Virus record (IMG/VR): IMGVR_UViG_3300028384_001500
Location: 1 to 64,000 of that record
DNA: 64,000 nt
Direction: 5' to 3' (one strand)
Source of the DNA: a virus
Shown here: in pieces, positions 50,462 through 58,430 of the stretch
Layout: each line of letters opens with the position of its first letter
Numbering within the stretch: the stretch's first letter is position 1
Notes under the pieces: model-generated
Databases searched by the model: none
What the model was told of the DNA's origin: nothing
Seen by the model: the letters and a program-made list of their open reading frames with translations, nothing else
Made by a program: the position numbers and the translations under genes

Positions 50462-50802
50462 CAGTTATGTTTTAGTTGTGACCCTGAAGGAGGAAGATAA
50501 GATCCAGAAGGAATATTGGTTATAGAAACTAATGCATCAACACCCGAATCTAATGCTAGTGTTAAAAACTTTCCTTTAAAGTGAGCAACAGCGCCCGTCT
50601 TTAAAGTAAAAGCCTCGCCATAATGTGCTGAATCATATATAGTAACATTAGCAGAGCCTCCTGAACCATTACTAAATACTGCTTCTGAGGCAACGTATTT
50701 TAAGCGAACAGTTGTTCCGGACCCTGTCAAAACTAGCGTATGACCTGATGCTTGAAATTCGCCTACGTGTGTTATTCCTGGTTTTGGCCAACTTTGTGAC
50801 AT
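50461..50802 (-). CDS. Small beta-rich protein, virion-decoration-like
   Basis: 113 residues, Gly/Ser/Thr-rich strands (GEFQASGHTLVLTGSGTTVR, NVTIYDSAHYGEAFTLKTGA). No known motif. Sequences like this often coat heads or tails of phages; this is a guess from composition. Good GGAG site. Confidence 0.55.
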   Translation of the reverse strand: MSQSWPKPGITHVGEFQASGHTLVLTGSGTTVRLKYVASEAVFSNGSGGSANVTIYDSAHYGEAFTLKTGAVAHFKGKFLTLALDSGVDALVSITNIPSGSYLPPSGSQLKHN

Positions 50803-50824
50803 ATTAAACTCCTTTTAGTTATAA

Positions 50825-50983
50825 TTATCTTTCTTTAATTGAATTGGCATGCCATTCTTCAATTTTTCCCATCGTCATCACTGCCCAAAACCCTTTGTGG
50901 ATTTTGTTTTGTTTTATTACTATTCCTAGGCTTCCGCTTTTTTTGTGTGTTACTATTTTTCCTATTAGGTTTTTTAACTTCAT
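50825..50983 (-). CDS. Small SH3/KOW-barrel-like protein
   Basis: 52 residues from MKLKNLIGKIVTHKKSG, with LGIVIKQ and FWAVMTMGKIEEW strands matching the barrel family. It overlaps the gene at 50859-51155 by 125 bases in another frame. The Met was chosen because the family always starts MKxxxL; ribosome-binding evidence is weak. Confidence 0.5.
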   Translation of the reverse strand: MKLKNLIGKIVTHKKSGSLGIVIKQNKIHKGFWAVMTMGKIEEWHANSIKER

Positions 50984-51155
50984 TTTTCTTTTCTTTTGGC
51001 AATACTGCTTTATATTCACTTTCTTCGCAAGGAATAAAACCTCGCATCTTACAATATTCTACCAGACTGTCGTAACTAGTTAATTTATTTTTAGAGATAA
51101 AAGTTAAAAGATTAGACTTATTTCTTTTAAGTATATTTTTTAAACTGACTGACAT
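50859..51155 (-). CDS. Basic hypothetical protein with a disordered tail
   Basis: 98 residues. The first ~50 (MSVSLKNILKRNKSNLLTFI, then YDSLVEYCKMRGFIPCEESE) look folded. The last ~45 are Lys/Asn-rich and low-complexity, and coincide with the overlap onto the next barrel gene. Its ATG abuts the upstream stop. Function unknown. Confidence 0.6.
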   Translation of the reverse strand: MSVSLKNILKRNKSNLLTFISKNKLTSYDSLVEYCKMRGFIPCEESEYKAVLPKEKKNEVKKPNRKNSNTQKKRKPRNSNKTKQNPQRVLGSDDDGKN

Positions 51156-51415
51156 TAATGTCCTCCTTCTTCTTTATTTAAATATTCATCAACAAATAAA
51201 GCTTCTTCTTTAAATAAATTAACGACAATTTTGTATGGGGCTTCACCAAAACAATCTTTGATTTCAGTTAACATTTCTTGTAAGTTTGAATTACTCTTAA
51301 GCTTATCATCAAAATACAACAAAAAAGTCTGAAGCAGGTCTTCATCCCACTCCAGACTTTCTAACAAAGACGTTCTAAACCGAATGTCTTCTACAATAGA
51401 AAAGATATCTATCAT
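51155..51415 (-). CDS. Small acidic helical protein
   Basis: 86 residues: MIDIFSIVEDIRFRTSLLES, then DEDLLQTFLLYFDDKLKS. Acidic helices throughout. It overlaps the sigma region-4-like gene by 4 bases and so might belong to the transcription-factor block (for example as a regulator of it). Family unknown. Confidence 0.6.
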   Translation of the reverse strand: MIDIFSIVEDIRFRTSLLESLEWDEDLLQTFLLYFDDKLKSNSNLQEMLTEIKDCFGEAPYKIVVNLFKEEALFVDEYLNKEEGGH

Positions 51416-51705
51416 CCTCCAATACCGTTGTCTAGTTCATCCATAAAATCTCGAATTGTTTCTTGGAATTCTGGATTAATAGCTATTTTCTTTAGTTTTT
51501 TATCATCCATAGCCACATCATAAAGTTCAGTAACTTCAGAAGCAATCTTCATTAAAGCTTTTACGTATACGTTTCTAGCTGTTGAATGATTCATTTTAAA
51601 GCCTTGCTCATTAAGCTCATCAGCAATCTGATGATATGTTTTTCCGTCAAACTTTTTAGATGTACCGTAACCATTTTCTGATTTAAATCCTTTAGGCATT
51701 GCCAT
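51412..51705 (-). CDS. Separate sigma region-4.2-like helix-turn-helix protein
   Basis: 97 residues. KTYHQIADELNEQGFKMNHS and then STARNVYVKALMKIA align with the -35-reading helix-turn-helix of sigma-70 region 4.2 (for example LREIGEEFGVSRERVRQIEA then KALRKL), with a small insert. The sigma factor encoded just upstream lacks exactly this part. AAGGAG inside the end of that gene lies 6 bases before this ATG and the frames overlap by 14 bases. It most likely works together with that sigma factor as a split sigma. Confidence 0.6.
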   Translation of the reverse strand: MAMPKGFKSENGYGTSKKFDGKTYHQIADELNEQGFKMNHSTARNVYVKALMKIASEVTELYDVAMDDKKLKKIAINPEFQETIRDFMDELDNGIGG

Positions 51706-52462
51706 TGTTTACTCCTTCATTGTTTTCGTTGATATTATATATATTTTTGTCGTCTTGTAATACTTCGTCTAAACCAAATCTTAGCCTTAAGACTAGTTCT
51801 TCTCTCTTTGATAGTGAGCCTAGTGCTTTGATTATCTTTGCTCTAATAATTTTGTTGTCAAGAATTTGTTCTATATTTGTCGATCCATTATCAGGAATAA
51901 TGTCTCCTAAAGTTCTTGCACCTTCTTCACCTACTTGCTGATCAATACTGGCAATATTTTTACTTCTAATTGAAGCCATGGCTAGACGTACATGTTTTTC
52001 AGTAATATCTAATGCATCACAGATTTCTTCAATAGTAGGTTCTGCACCAAACTCTTCTATATAATCTTGCTTAAGCTGCCAAATTTTTCTAGCATTTGCA
52101 AGAGTGTGAGAAGGAACTTTTAGTAGTGTGCTATTTGAAGTAAGGCTACGTGTCACAGCTTGTTTAATCCACCATGATGCATATGTAGAAAACTTAAACC
52201 CTTTACGCCAATCAAATTTTTCAACAGCTTTAATTAAGCCAATATTTGACTCTTGAATAAGATCTTCCAGCGTGTGACCGTACCTAGCATACTTTTTAGC
52301 AATTGATATTGCTAGTCTAAGATTAGACTCGATCATTTTGTCTCTTGCTCTACGATCGCCTCTTTCGATTCTTTTGGCCAACTCAACTTCTTCCTCACGC
52401 GTTAGAAGTCTTGTTTTGTTTTTAATATCTCGAAAGTATGTTTCGAGGACTGTGCTTTCCAT
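51692..52462 (-). CDS. RpoD/RpoH-family sigma factor truncated within region 4
   Basis: 256 residues. Region 1.2 (YFRDIKNKTRLLTREEEVEL), region 2 (NLRLAISIAKKYARYGHTLE, LIQESNIGLIKAVEKFDWRK, GFKFSTYASWWIKQAVTR) and region 3 (VPSHTLANARKIWQLK, TIEEICDALDI) are intact, so core binding and -10 melting are expected. Region 4 stops after SLSKREELVLRLRFGLDE, and a low-complexity Asn-rich tail follows, so the -35 reader is missing. That reader is in the next gene. A promoter of the TGTAAC-N16-TATAAT type precedes it, suggesting autoregulation. Confidence 0.9.
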   Translation of the reverse strand: MESTVLETYFRDIKNKTRLLTREEEVELAKRIERGDRRARDKMIESNLRLAISIAKKYARYGHTLEDLIQESNIGLIKAVEKFDWRKGFKFSTYASWWIKQAVTRSLTSNSTLLKVPSHTLANARKIWQLKQDYIEEFGAEPTIEEICDALDITEKHVRLAMASIRSKNIASIDQQVGEEGARTLGDIIPDNGSTNIEQILDNKIIRAKIIKALGSLSKREELVLRLRFGLDEVLQDDKNIYNINENNEGVNNGNA

Positions 52463-52507
52463 TTAATCTCCAATTTTTAATTTTTAATGTTTAGTAGTTA
52501 TGTGTTT

Positions 52508-52535
52508 ATTATACAACAAAAATGTGTGCGTTACA
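52508..52535 (-). promoter_or_regulatory. Phage promoter for the sigma factor, TGTAAC-N16-TATAAT
   Basis: TGTAAC (52530-52535) and TATAAT (52508-52513) on the minus strand, 16 bases apart, then AAACACATAAC as at 4407. Start expected ~52501, 39 bases before the sigma ATG. Confidence 0.7.
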
Positions 52536-52577
52536 CTTTTTATGTAAAACGCACACAAAATAATTTAGCTATTAAAA

Positions 52578-52991
52578 TTAGTTAATAGTAATTTTTTTAG
52601 CTGCCGGTTTTTTACTTTCATATGTAGGTACAAGAATAGAAAGCACGCCTGATGTATAATCAGCATCGACGTTATCAATATCGACATTTTTAGGCAAAGA
52701 AAAAGATCGTTTAAATTTTGTTGTCTGAATATGCTCTTGATGAATATATTCTTTTCCTTCAAAATCTAACGTACCTTTAACTGTTAAAATATTATTTTCG
52801 ATGTTAATATCGAAGTTGTCACGTGAAAAGCCGGGTAAAAATAAATCAAAGACGTAAGAATTGTCTTGTTTGTAAATATTACATTTTGTATTGAAACTGT
52901 TAGCATGCGACTGCTTACCGCGGCTTTTTCCAATTCCAAAGTAATCATCATTAAAAAAATCATTTAAATAAGAATTATAAATTAGACTCAT
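52578..52991 (-). CDS. Hsp20-family small heat-shock protein
   Basis: 137 residues. Alpha-crystallin domain at ~37-125, from YKQDNSYVFDLFLPGFSRDN to SGVLSILVPTYES, the latter being the conserved GVLxIxVP strand. The C-terminal IxI-type end is AAKKITIN. Small Hsps hold unfolded proteins. AAAGGAG lies before the ATG. Together with GroEL nearby it forms a folding block. A weak promoter of the window's class precedes it. Confidence 0.88.
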   Translation of the reverse strand: MSLIYNSYLNDFFNDDYFGIGKSRGKQSHANSFNTKCNIYKQDNSYVFDLFLPGFSRDNFDINIENNILTVKGTLDFEGKEYIHQEHIQTTKFKRSFSLPKNVDIDNVDADYTSGVLSILVPTYESKKPAAKKITIN

Positions 52992-53040
52992 TAGCGCTCC
53001 TTTGTTAAATTGCTATTAATCACCTTGTAGTGATTATTAA

Positions 53041-53068
53041 TAATATAAACACCAATTCTTAGATGTAC
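53041..53068 (-). promoter_or_regulatory. Possible promoter, TGTACA-N16-TATATT
   Basis: TGTACA (53063-53068) and TATATT (53041-53046) on the minus strand with the 16-base spacing; start ~53034, 43 bases before the Hsp20 ATG. Both boxes deviate slightly. Confidence 0.45.
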
Positions 53069-53077
53069 ATAATTTTT

Positions 53078-53407
53078 TTAAAAAATTAATTTTTTTCCTT
53101 TCATTAGAATTTTTCTCTTATTGAATGTAACAACCGCGACTGTTTTAACACCTGGTAATCGCTTAACCAAATTAGACATGTCCTTAAGACTTTTATATAT
53201 TTCATCAGACTCTGGTAAATACTTAATGCTTAATAGTAGAGAACCATCACCGTCAGAAAATCGTGCAACTTTATCTTTTTGTCCAACAACTGCAATTCCT
53301 GGAAGTATTCGTATTCTTGTCATTAAGTCTGGAACGTGCGTTTCATTTTCAATTTTAAGATTAACAACGGCAGTTACTAATTTTCTTTGTAATTTATACT
53401 CTTGCAT
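53078..53407 (-). CDS. Small alpha/beta protein of unknown function
   Basis: 109 residues. Two similar halves: KLVTAVVNLKIENETHVPDL, MTRIRILPGIAVVGQ and LLSIKYLPES, NLVKRLPGVKTVAVVTFN, suggesting a ferredoxin-like beta-alpha-beta repeat. CAGGAG precedes the ATG. It lies between Hsp20 and GroEL. Co-chaperonin is unlikely from sequence (no GroES mobile loop). Function unknown. Confidence 0.6.
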   Translation of the reverse strand: MQEYKLQRKLVTAVVNLKIENETHVPDLMTRIRILPGIAVVGQKDKVARFSDGDGSLLLSIKYLPESDEIYKSLKDMSNLVKRLPGVKTVAVVTFNKRKILMKGKKLIF

Positions 53408-53443
53408 ATATTCTCCTGTGGAATTTGCATTTTTATATAATTA

Positions 53444-55054
53444 TTACTCAGAATCGCTTTTAACTTCAATAAGAGAACAATCAGCAGATAAAAGCATAGT
53501 TGCAGCAGACACAGCATTTTCTAATGCACAACGGGATACTTTGGCGGGATCGATTACACCTAACTCAAACATGTCTCCAAAAACCTTGTTGCGAACGTCA
53601 TACCCAACGTTAGAGACACCTTTTGACTCTTTCTGTATGTTTGTTAAGATATTGTGATGGGATAATCCAGCGTTGCTTAGAATTTGTCTAAATGGCTCTT
53701 TGCATGCACTTATAAGCAAGTCTTTTCCAGCTGCAATATTTTTATCAATATCGCCGTGATCTAATTTACTTCCAAAAGATGATGCTGCCTGATACAAAGC
53801 CATCCCACCACCGGGTAGAACACCTTCTTCTAGGGCAGCGCGAGTTGCATGCAAAGCATCATCAACACGATCATAACGCTCAATAAGTTCAGATTCAGTT
53901 GCAGCACCAACTCTAAGGATCGCTATGCCTCCCGATAATTGCTGGAGCCTATACTTTAAAAGCAATTTTTCTTCATTGCTAAGACCCGGATACTTGAGAC
54001 TGTCTTTAATTGCTAGCATTCTTTCTTTTGAATTATCTAGTTTTGCATTTTCATCTTTGATGACAAGTGTTTTTGACTTTTGAATAATTATCTTTTTGCA
54101 AGTACCGAACATTTCCATTTCAAACGAAGTCATGTCAAATCCACCGTCGACAACACGCCCACCTACTATTGATTGTAGATCTAATAATAGATCATGTCTA
54201 GCACCGCCAAATCCAGGCGATTTAATAGCTGCGATTTGCAAAGATCCTTTAACTCTATTTAAAACCATTCCTTGCATTGCATCACCTTCAATTTCATTTG
54301 CAATAACAACAATTGGGCGACCGGTATCTAAGGCTAATTCTAAAGGCTTCATTAACTCTCTAATTGAATTAAACGTTCTATCTGCCATTAACAGTAACGG
54401 ATTTTTAAATTCTGCAACCATTTTATTTTTATCTGTAACAAAATACGGTGATAAAAACCCTCGTTCCATTTGAAATCCGTCGACAACAGTTAAAGAGCTA
54501 TTAAATCCTTTTGCTTCTTCAACTAGAACATGGCCATCAGGCCCAGCAGCTTCAATTGCCTTTACAATTAATTTAGCAATTTCTGTTTCGCCATTTGCTG
54601 ATATTGTTGCAACTTTTAAAAGATCATCAGTACCAGCGACCTCAACTGCACAGCTTTTGATATTGTCTGTTATTTCTTTTTTTATAAGATCAATTCCTAG
54701 CTTAAGCTGGTCAATATCAAATCCCGCAGTTTTATATCTTAAGCCTTCATTATAAATAAACTGAGCTAAAACTGTCGCTGTGGTCGTACCATCACCTGCT
54801 TCTTCAGCTGTTCTACTTGCAGACTCTTTAAGAATTTGCACACCTAGGTTTTCAACTTCATCAACTAGATTAATTGATTGTGCAACTGTTACACCGTCTT
54901 TTGTTACGAGCGGATGTTGCCCGGGTCTATGTATAAGAACTAATTTACCTTTCGGGCCCATAGTTACCTTAACTGTATTAGCTAGTTTATCGATACCTCT
55001 TTTAATTTTTATATCTAAATCTTGACCAGAATAAATCTCTCTTTTAATTTCCAT
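53444..55054 (-). CDS. groEL: Chaperonin GroEL
   Basis: 536 residues. KGKLVLIHRP, TKDGVTVAQS with the catalytic Asp53 and DGTTTATVLA at 88-97 form the ATP site; EEGVLPGGGMALYQAA and GGIAILRVGAATESE mark the equatorial and intermediate domains. The Gly-Gly-Met tail is absent and it ends EVKSDSE. It folds proteins in a closed ring. No GroES gene is visible here, as in phages EL/OBP whose chaperonins can work alone. Diverged but complete. Confidence 0.95.
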   Translation of the reverse strand: MEIKREIYSGQDLDIKIKRGIDKLANTVKVTMGPKGKLVLIHRPGQHPLVTKDGVTVAQSINLVDEVENLGVQILKESASRTAEEAGDGTTTATVLAQFIYNEGLRYKTAGFDIDQLKLGIDLIKKEITDNIKSCAVEVAGTDDLLKVATISANGETEIAKLIVKAIEAAGPDGHVLVEEAKGFNSSLTVVDGFQMERGFLSPYFVTDKNKMVAEFKNPLLLMADRTFNSIRELMKPLELALDTGRPIVVIANEIEGDAMQGMVLNRVKGSLQIAAIKSPGFGGARHDLLLDLQSIVGGRVVDGGFDMTSFEMEMFGTCKKIIIQKSKTLVIKDENAKLDNSKERMLAIKDSLKYPGLSNEEKLLLKYRLQQLSGGIAILRVGAATESELIERYDRVDDALHATRAALEEGVLPGGGMALYQAASSFGSKLDHGDIDKNIAAGKDLLISACKEPFRQILSNAGLSHHNILTNIQKESKGVSNVGYDVRNKVFGDMFELGVIDPAKVSRCALENAVSAATMLLSADCSLIEVKSDSE

Positions 55055-55055
55055 G

Positions 55056-55268
55056 TTACCCCTTTAACAAACCCCCGCTATTTTTCCTAGGGGCAATAGA
55101 TGAATTCATCAGCGATTCAATTAACTGCTGATCTACATTGATAATTCTACGCTGCTGATCAACAACGTTAACAGCTACATAAAGGTCACCTTCTTTTTTT
55201 GCAACTTCATTAACTGAAATAATATTGTTTCCACGCAAGTGGTTTTGAACGTTATCGGGTAAATACAT
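55056..55268 (-). CDS. Small hypothetical protein
   Basis: 70 residues from MYLPDNVQNHLRGN; this ATG is at the end of the 5' nuclease gene, 1 base overlapping, and a longer frame to 55304 lies inside that gene. Contains LYVAVNVVDQQRRIINVDQQ. Function unknown; between a nuclease and GroEL. Confidence 0.6.
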   Translation of the reverse strand: MYLPDNVQNHLRGNNIISVNEVAKKEGDLYVAVNVVDQQRRIINVDQQLIESLMNSSIAPRKNSGGLLKG

Positions 55269-56065
55269 TATAATCCTCCAAAAGTTTGTACGTATTTGTT
55301 CCAAGTTTTTTCTTTAAGCATAGACTGAAAATCCATGTCATCAAATATATCATAAAGCTCTTCAAAGTCTGCAGCACCTTCATACTTTTCCATCTCATCC
55401 ATGTTATCAGAGAAGTCGACAAGGCGGATTAGATGAACGTTTCTTTCAAATATCTGTTGCCTAATAGGGTCTTTCTTAAAGTACTCTGAAAGTAATTCTG
55501 GGTCCCTTACAAGTTTATCTGCAGTTTTATCACCACACCCAGGAATTCCTGCGATATTGTCAGTTGCATCCCCTCTAAGCGCTTTCCATGTCACGTAGTC
55601 ATAGTCAGGTGTTTCGATCATTTTTTTCTTGACAGGATTGTAAATACTGCAATTATTGAAAACATTTAGTAATTGATAGAAGTCAGAGTCTGACGAAATA
55701 ATTGTGCATTCATCTCCTTGATCGCAATGAACTTTTACTAGTGTTGCAATAGTATCATCACACTCAAGCTTAGGGTGTCTTACAGTCGTAATAGGAAAAC
55801 ACTCTTTAACTATTGATATTATTTGTGCTTTTTGTTCATGAAAATGTCTATCATTGTTAGTTCGATTTGCCTTGTAAGCGTCGTTTAATACTTTTCTAAA
55901 TTCAGGATTTCCTTCCAAGACAAAATATACTTTATCTGGTGAAAATTTTTCAATAAGCGGCCTAAGGCTTCTAAAAAAATTATAAACAACTGGGAAATCA
56001 CCTTTTAGGTAACCACTCCGTGCTCTGTATATTAAGTTATATGCGTCTAATAAAAGTACTTTCAC
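55268..56065 (-). CDS. 5'-3' exonuclease (FEN/PIN-like, T4 RNase H type)
   Basis: 265 residues. Starts MKVLLLDAYNLIYRA with the first metal Asp; further ECDDTIATLV and ISSDSDFYQLL give the acidic metal sites, and LRGDATDNIAGIPGCGDKTA is the helix-3-turn-helix DNA grip with GIPGxGxKTA. It trims RNA primers and flaps in lagging-strand synthesis. It overlaps the upstream gene by 4 bases. Confidence 0.9.
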   Translation of the reverse strand: MKVLLLDAYNLIYRARSGYLKGDFPVVYNFFRSLRPLIEKFSPDKVYFVLEGNPEFRKVLNDAYKANRTNNDRHFHEQKAQIISIVKECFPITTVRHPKLECDDTIATLVKVHCDQGDECTIISSDSDFYQLLNVFNNCSIYNPVKKKMIETPDYDYVTWKALRGDATDNIAGIPGCGDKTADKLVRDPELLSEYFKKDPIRQQIFERNVHLIRLVDFSDNMDEMEKYEGAADFEELYDIFDDMDFQSMLKEKTWNKYVQTFGGL

Positions 56066-56526
56066 TGTGCTGCTCCTGCTTTATTAAGGTCGCCTACGGA
56101 CATTTTTCCAAATTTACCATTCCCTAGATCTACTTTTATTATATCATTTTCCTTTTCTTGTTGCATTTTTTCTTCAATTATATCTGGAGCAATAATGTCA
56201 GGTTCTTTAATGACTTCTAATTGAGGCTGCTTAGTATGCCCAAAAAGGCTGCTGGCGACCGCTTCTGCTTCTTCAATCATTTGTGTAATTGCATCGTTTG
56301 CATTTTTCATCATAAACGCTTTTGCGTCTTTATTTGTTGCAAATAAATGGCCGGTTAACTTTTTAATATCGACTGTTGTTTGCTTCTTATCAGGTAGTTT
56401 TGCAATGTATGTTTTGTCTTTACCTTGAAGCGTTGTGCGAATTACTTCTTCAATTATTTGAATAGGAATAACTTTGCTGCTGTCTGCTATAAAAAATAAA
56501 ATTTGCCCAACTTGATATTCTTGCAT
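56062..56526 (-). CDS. Hypothetical protein
   Basis: 154 residues. N-terminus YQVGQILFFIADSSKVIPIQ resembles the barrel strands (VGQILFFI, DKTYIAKLPDKKQ). C-terminal half is charged helix (DAITQMIEEAEAVASSLFG). AGGAGG precedes the ATG. No family recognised. Confidence 0.6.
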   Translation of the reverse strand: MQEYQVGQILFFIADSSKVIPIQIIEEVIRTTLQGKDKTYIAKLPDKKQTTVDIKKLTGHLFATNKDAKAFMMKNANDAITQMIEEAEAVASSLFGHTKQPQLEVIKEPDIIAPDIIEEKMQQEKENDIIKVDLGNGKFGKMSVGDLNKAGAAQ

Positions 56527-56600
56527 ATATCCTCCTTACTGTATGGATATAATATACCAAATTAGACAAATTTATAATTAATTGTGGATTGTGCTGCTAA

Positions 56601-57104
56601 TTAGCGTCTAAATCCGAATCCCGGGATATAGCTACCCTGGTGTGTATAGCCGTTACGGCTTCTTCTAGGTTTGTTTCTTCCGTAAACCCAGCCGCTTGAA
56701 TAATTCATTTCGTCAAAAACGTTTTGAACTTCTTCGTCAATAACTTGGCGCAATTGTGCTTCAAACATTCTTTGTTTTCTTTGCCGTTTTCTAGACTCTG
56801 ACAATTGCTTGCGTCGCTTATTTTCTTGCATAATTCTTTTAGCACGACGAAGTTCTTGGACTAGCATTGTTTCATCCACTTCAATCATAGCTTCATCAGT
56901 ATCTTCTTCATACATTTCGTCCATGGGATCCATTCCTTCTTCATACATTTCGTCCATAGGATCCATTCCTTCTTCGTAAGAACCTTCATAAGCATGCATA
57001 CCTTCGTCTTTTTCTAAGTCAGCATTCTCATTTAAAGATCTTCTAGATGATGCTCCACCTGGTAAACCAGCAAGCTTGCTAAGTCTGTCAAAATTAATTC
57101 GCAT
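56601..57104 (-). CDS. Tagged head-core-like protein with an 11-residue tandem repeat
   Basis: 167 residues from MRINFDRLSKLAGLPGGASS, the ATG after GGAGGG. RRSLNENADL contains LNE. An acidic middle has two copies of EGMDPMDEMYE, then a highly charged helix (ETMLVQELRRAKRIMQENKR, then RKRQRKQRMFEAQLRQV). The combination resembles core/scaffold proteins of marine T4-like phages. Ends in a Gly/Tyr/Arg-rich tail (RNKPRRSRNGYTHQG). Confidence 0.65.
   Translation of the reverse strand: MRINFDRLSKLAGLPGGASSRRSLNENADLEKDEGMHAYEGSYEEGMDPMDEMYEEGMDPMDEMYEEDTDEAMIEVDETMLVQELRRAKRIMQENKRRKQLSESRKRQRKQRMFEAQLRQVIDEEVQNVFDEMNYSSGWVYGRNKPRRSRNGYTHQGSYIPGFGFRR
56904..56969 (-). repeat. Two 33-base direct repeats inside the head-core-like gene
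   Basis: Copies at 56904-56936 and 56937-56969 differ by one base and encode EGMDPMDEMYE twice. They are in frame and immediately adjacent. A likely slippage hot-spot. Confidence 0.85.
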
Positions 57105-57163
57105 AATAATACCCTCCACAATATTGTAGTATCTGTTATAAGTATTAAGTAAATATTTAATTG

Positions 57164-57517
57164 TTATTTACTTTGTAAATTTTTTCTAATGTTTTCAGTA
57201 ATTTTTTTGCCTTTAGTCACAGCCTGTCTTAAAGGTTCTAACCCAAGCACTTTACGTACTTTGTCATAAGTCTCTTCGTCAAGTCCTTCTTTTAATATAA
57301 GCATATCTGCATATTGATGCAAATCCATTTCCATAATAGGTACAGGATCACCTTCGTCGTTTGGCTCGTATTCACCTGTTTCGCGACTTTCAAAAATAAA
57401 AACTATTTTTGGCATAACCTCTTTTTGAGGTACCATAATAAAAGGAATGTTTGACGTCATTCCGTCATCACTTTCTTCATACATGATTTCTGGGATCCAG
57501 TTGTTGCTATTTTGCAT
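57164..57517 (-). CDS. Small hypothetical protein
   Basis: 117 residues: acidic with MYEESDDGMTSNIPFIMVPQ and LMILKEGLDEETYDKVRKVL near the middle/end. The C-terminus is basic (GKKITENIRKNLQSK). No family recognised. Between the core-like gene and a tagged gene. Confidence 0.6.
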   Translation of the reverse strand: MQNSNNWIPEIMYEESDDGMTSNIPFIMVPQKEVMPKIVFIFESRETGEYEPNDEGDPVPIMEMDLHQYADMLILKEGLDEETYDKVRKVLGLEPLRQAVTKGKKITENIRKNLQSK

Positions 57518-57575
57518 AGTGTTCTCCTAAATAATAGCAATCGTATCTTGAATTGATCAAGTTGTAAATTACAGT

Positions 57576-58430
57576 TTAAATAGAAACAATATTTTCAGCT
57601 TTTAGCTTCTCAAATATTTTTAAATATATTTTTTTAACAGACTCTACACCTTCGCCTTCCGGGTCAGAGCGCCACAATTGAATTGCTGATGTTAACATGT
57701 TTTTAATTATAGTTTCGTCCCAGCCAGGTATATCTTTTCCTTTTTCAGCTGCCCTATACAAACTATTAAAGTTGTTAATTCTATCATAATTAAACGCTTC
57801 AATCACACTGTTCACGTATCTTTGATTTGAAACTGCAGCATCTTCTAAATTACCCAAAAGAAATTGTGCTAGTCTGATTTCATTTTTACTAAGTGAACCA
57901 TAGCCGGATGATGCTGACATGTAACTTCCTGCTGCTCGAGGCCTGGTCAAGGAAATTCCATTATCTCTCAACGATCGGTTAATCTCACGCACATATTTTG
58001 TATATTCTCGATCAAATTTTTGATCGTTTTCTTTGTTTTCTCTATCATCAATCGGTTCAGCTCTTTGCAAACCTTTTCTATAATCCCTATATAGATTATT
58101 AAAAAGTCTATTTAGTTCTTGCATTGCATTGCAAAATGTTTCGATCCCAAATTGAGGTGCCACTAACATGTTCATAAAAGGTAGCGCTGCATCTGTAAAT
58201 GCTGATATAAACACAGGATTCATCCAGTCAGGTTTGCTGTCATCATTACCGCCACCATACGCCGGTATTTTCCCACCGGACTTAACAATTTCTATAATTT
58301 GCAAAAATTCATCATCAAAATTAAAATTGCAACGCGCGATTTTAACTTCGTAATTGCCTCTATTTTTATATCTTTCTTGCAAAAGATAATTTTCAATGAT
58401 TAAATTTAACTCTTTTTTTGTAACTTTCAT
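57576..58430 (-). CDS. Tagged protein of unknown function
   Basis: 284 residues. Tag MKVTKKELNLIIENYLLQER with IIE and LQE sites, very like the start of the 8110-8697 protein (LIENYLLEQ). The body is helical (FCNAMQELNRLFNNLYRDYR) with a Gly/Asn-rich stretch (GGNDDSKPDW). Overlaps the acidic tagged gene by 1 base. Function unknown. Confidence 0.6.
   Translation of the reverse strand: MKVTKKELNLIIENYLLQERYKNRGNYEVKIARCNFNFDDEFLQIIEIVKSGGKIPAYGGGNDDSKPDWMNPVFISAFTDAALPFMNMLVAPQFGIETFCNAMQELNRLFNNLYRDYRKGLQRAEPIDDRENKENDQKFDREYTKYVREINRSLRDNGISLTRPRAAGSYMSASSGYGSLSKNEIRLAQFLLGNLEDAAVSNQRYVNSVIEAFNYDRINNFNSLYRAAEKGKDIPGWDETIIKNMLTSAIQLWRSDPEGEGVESVKKIYLKIFEKLKAENIVSI

Noticed and set aside
53078-53407. 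GroES-like co-chaperonin
   Set aside because: The protein sits next to GroEL and has a similar size, but it lacks the GroES barrel sequence and mobile loop.
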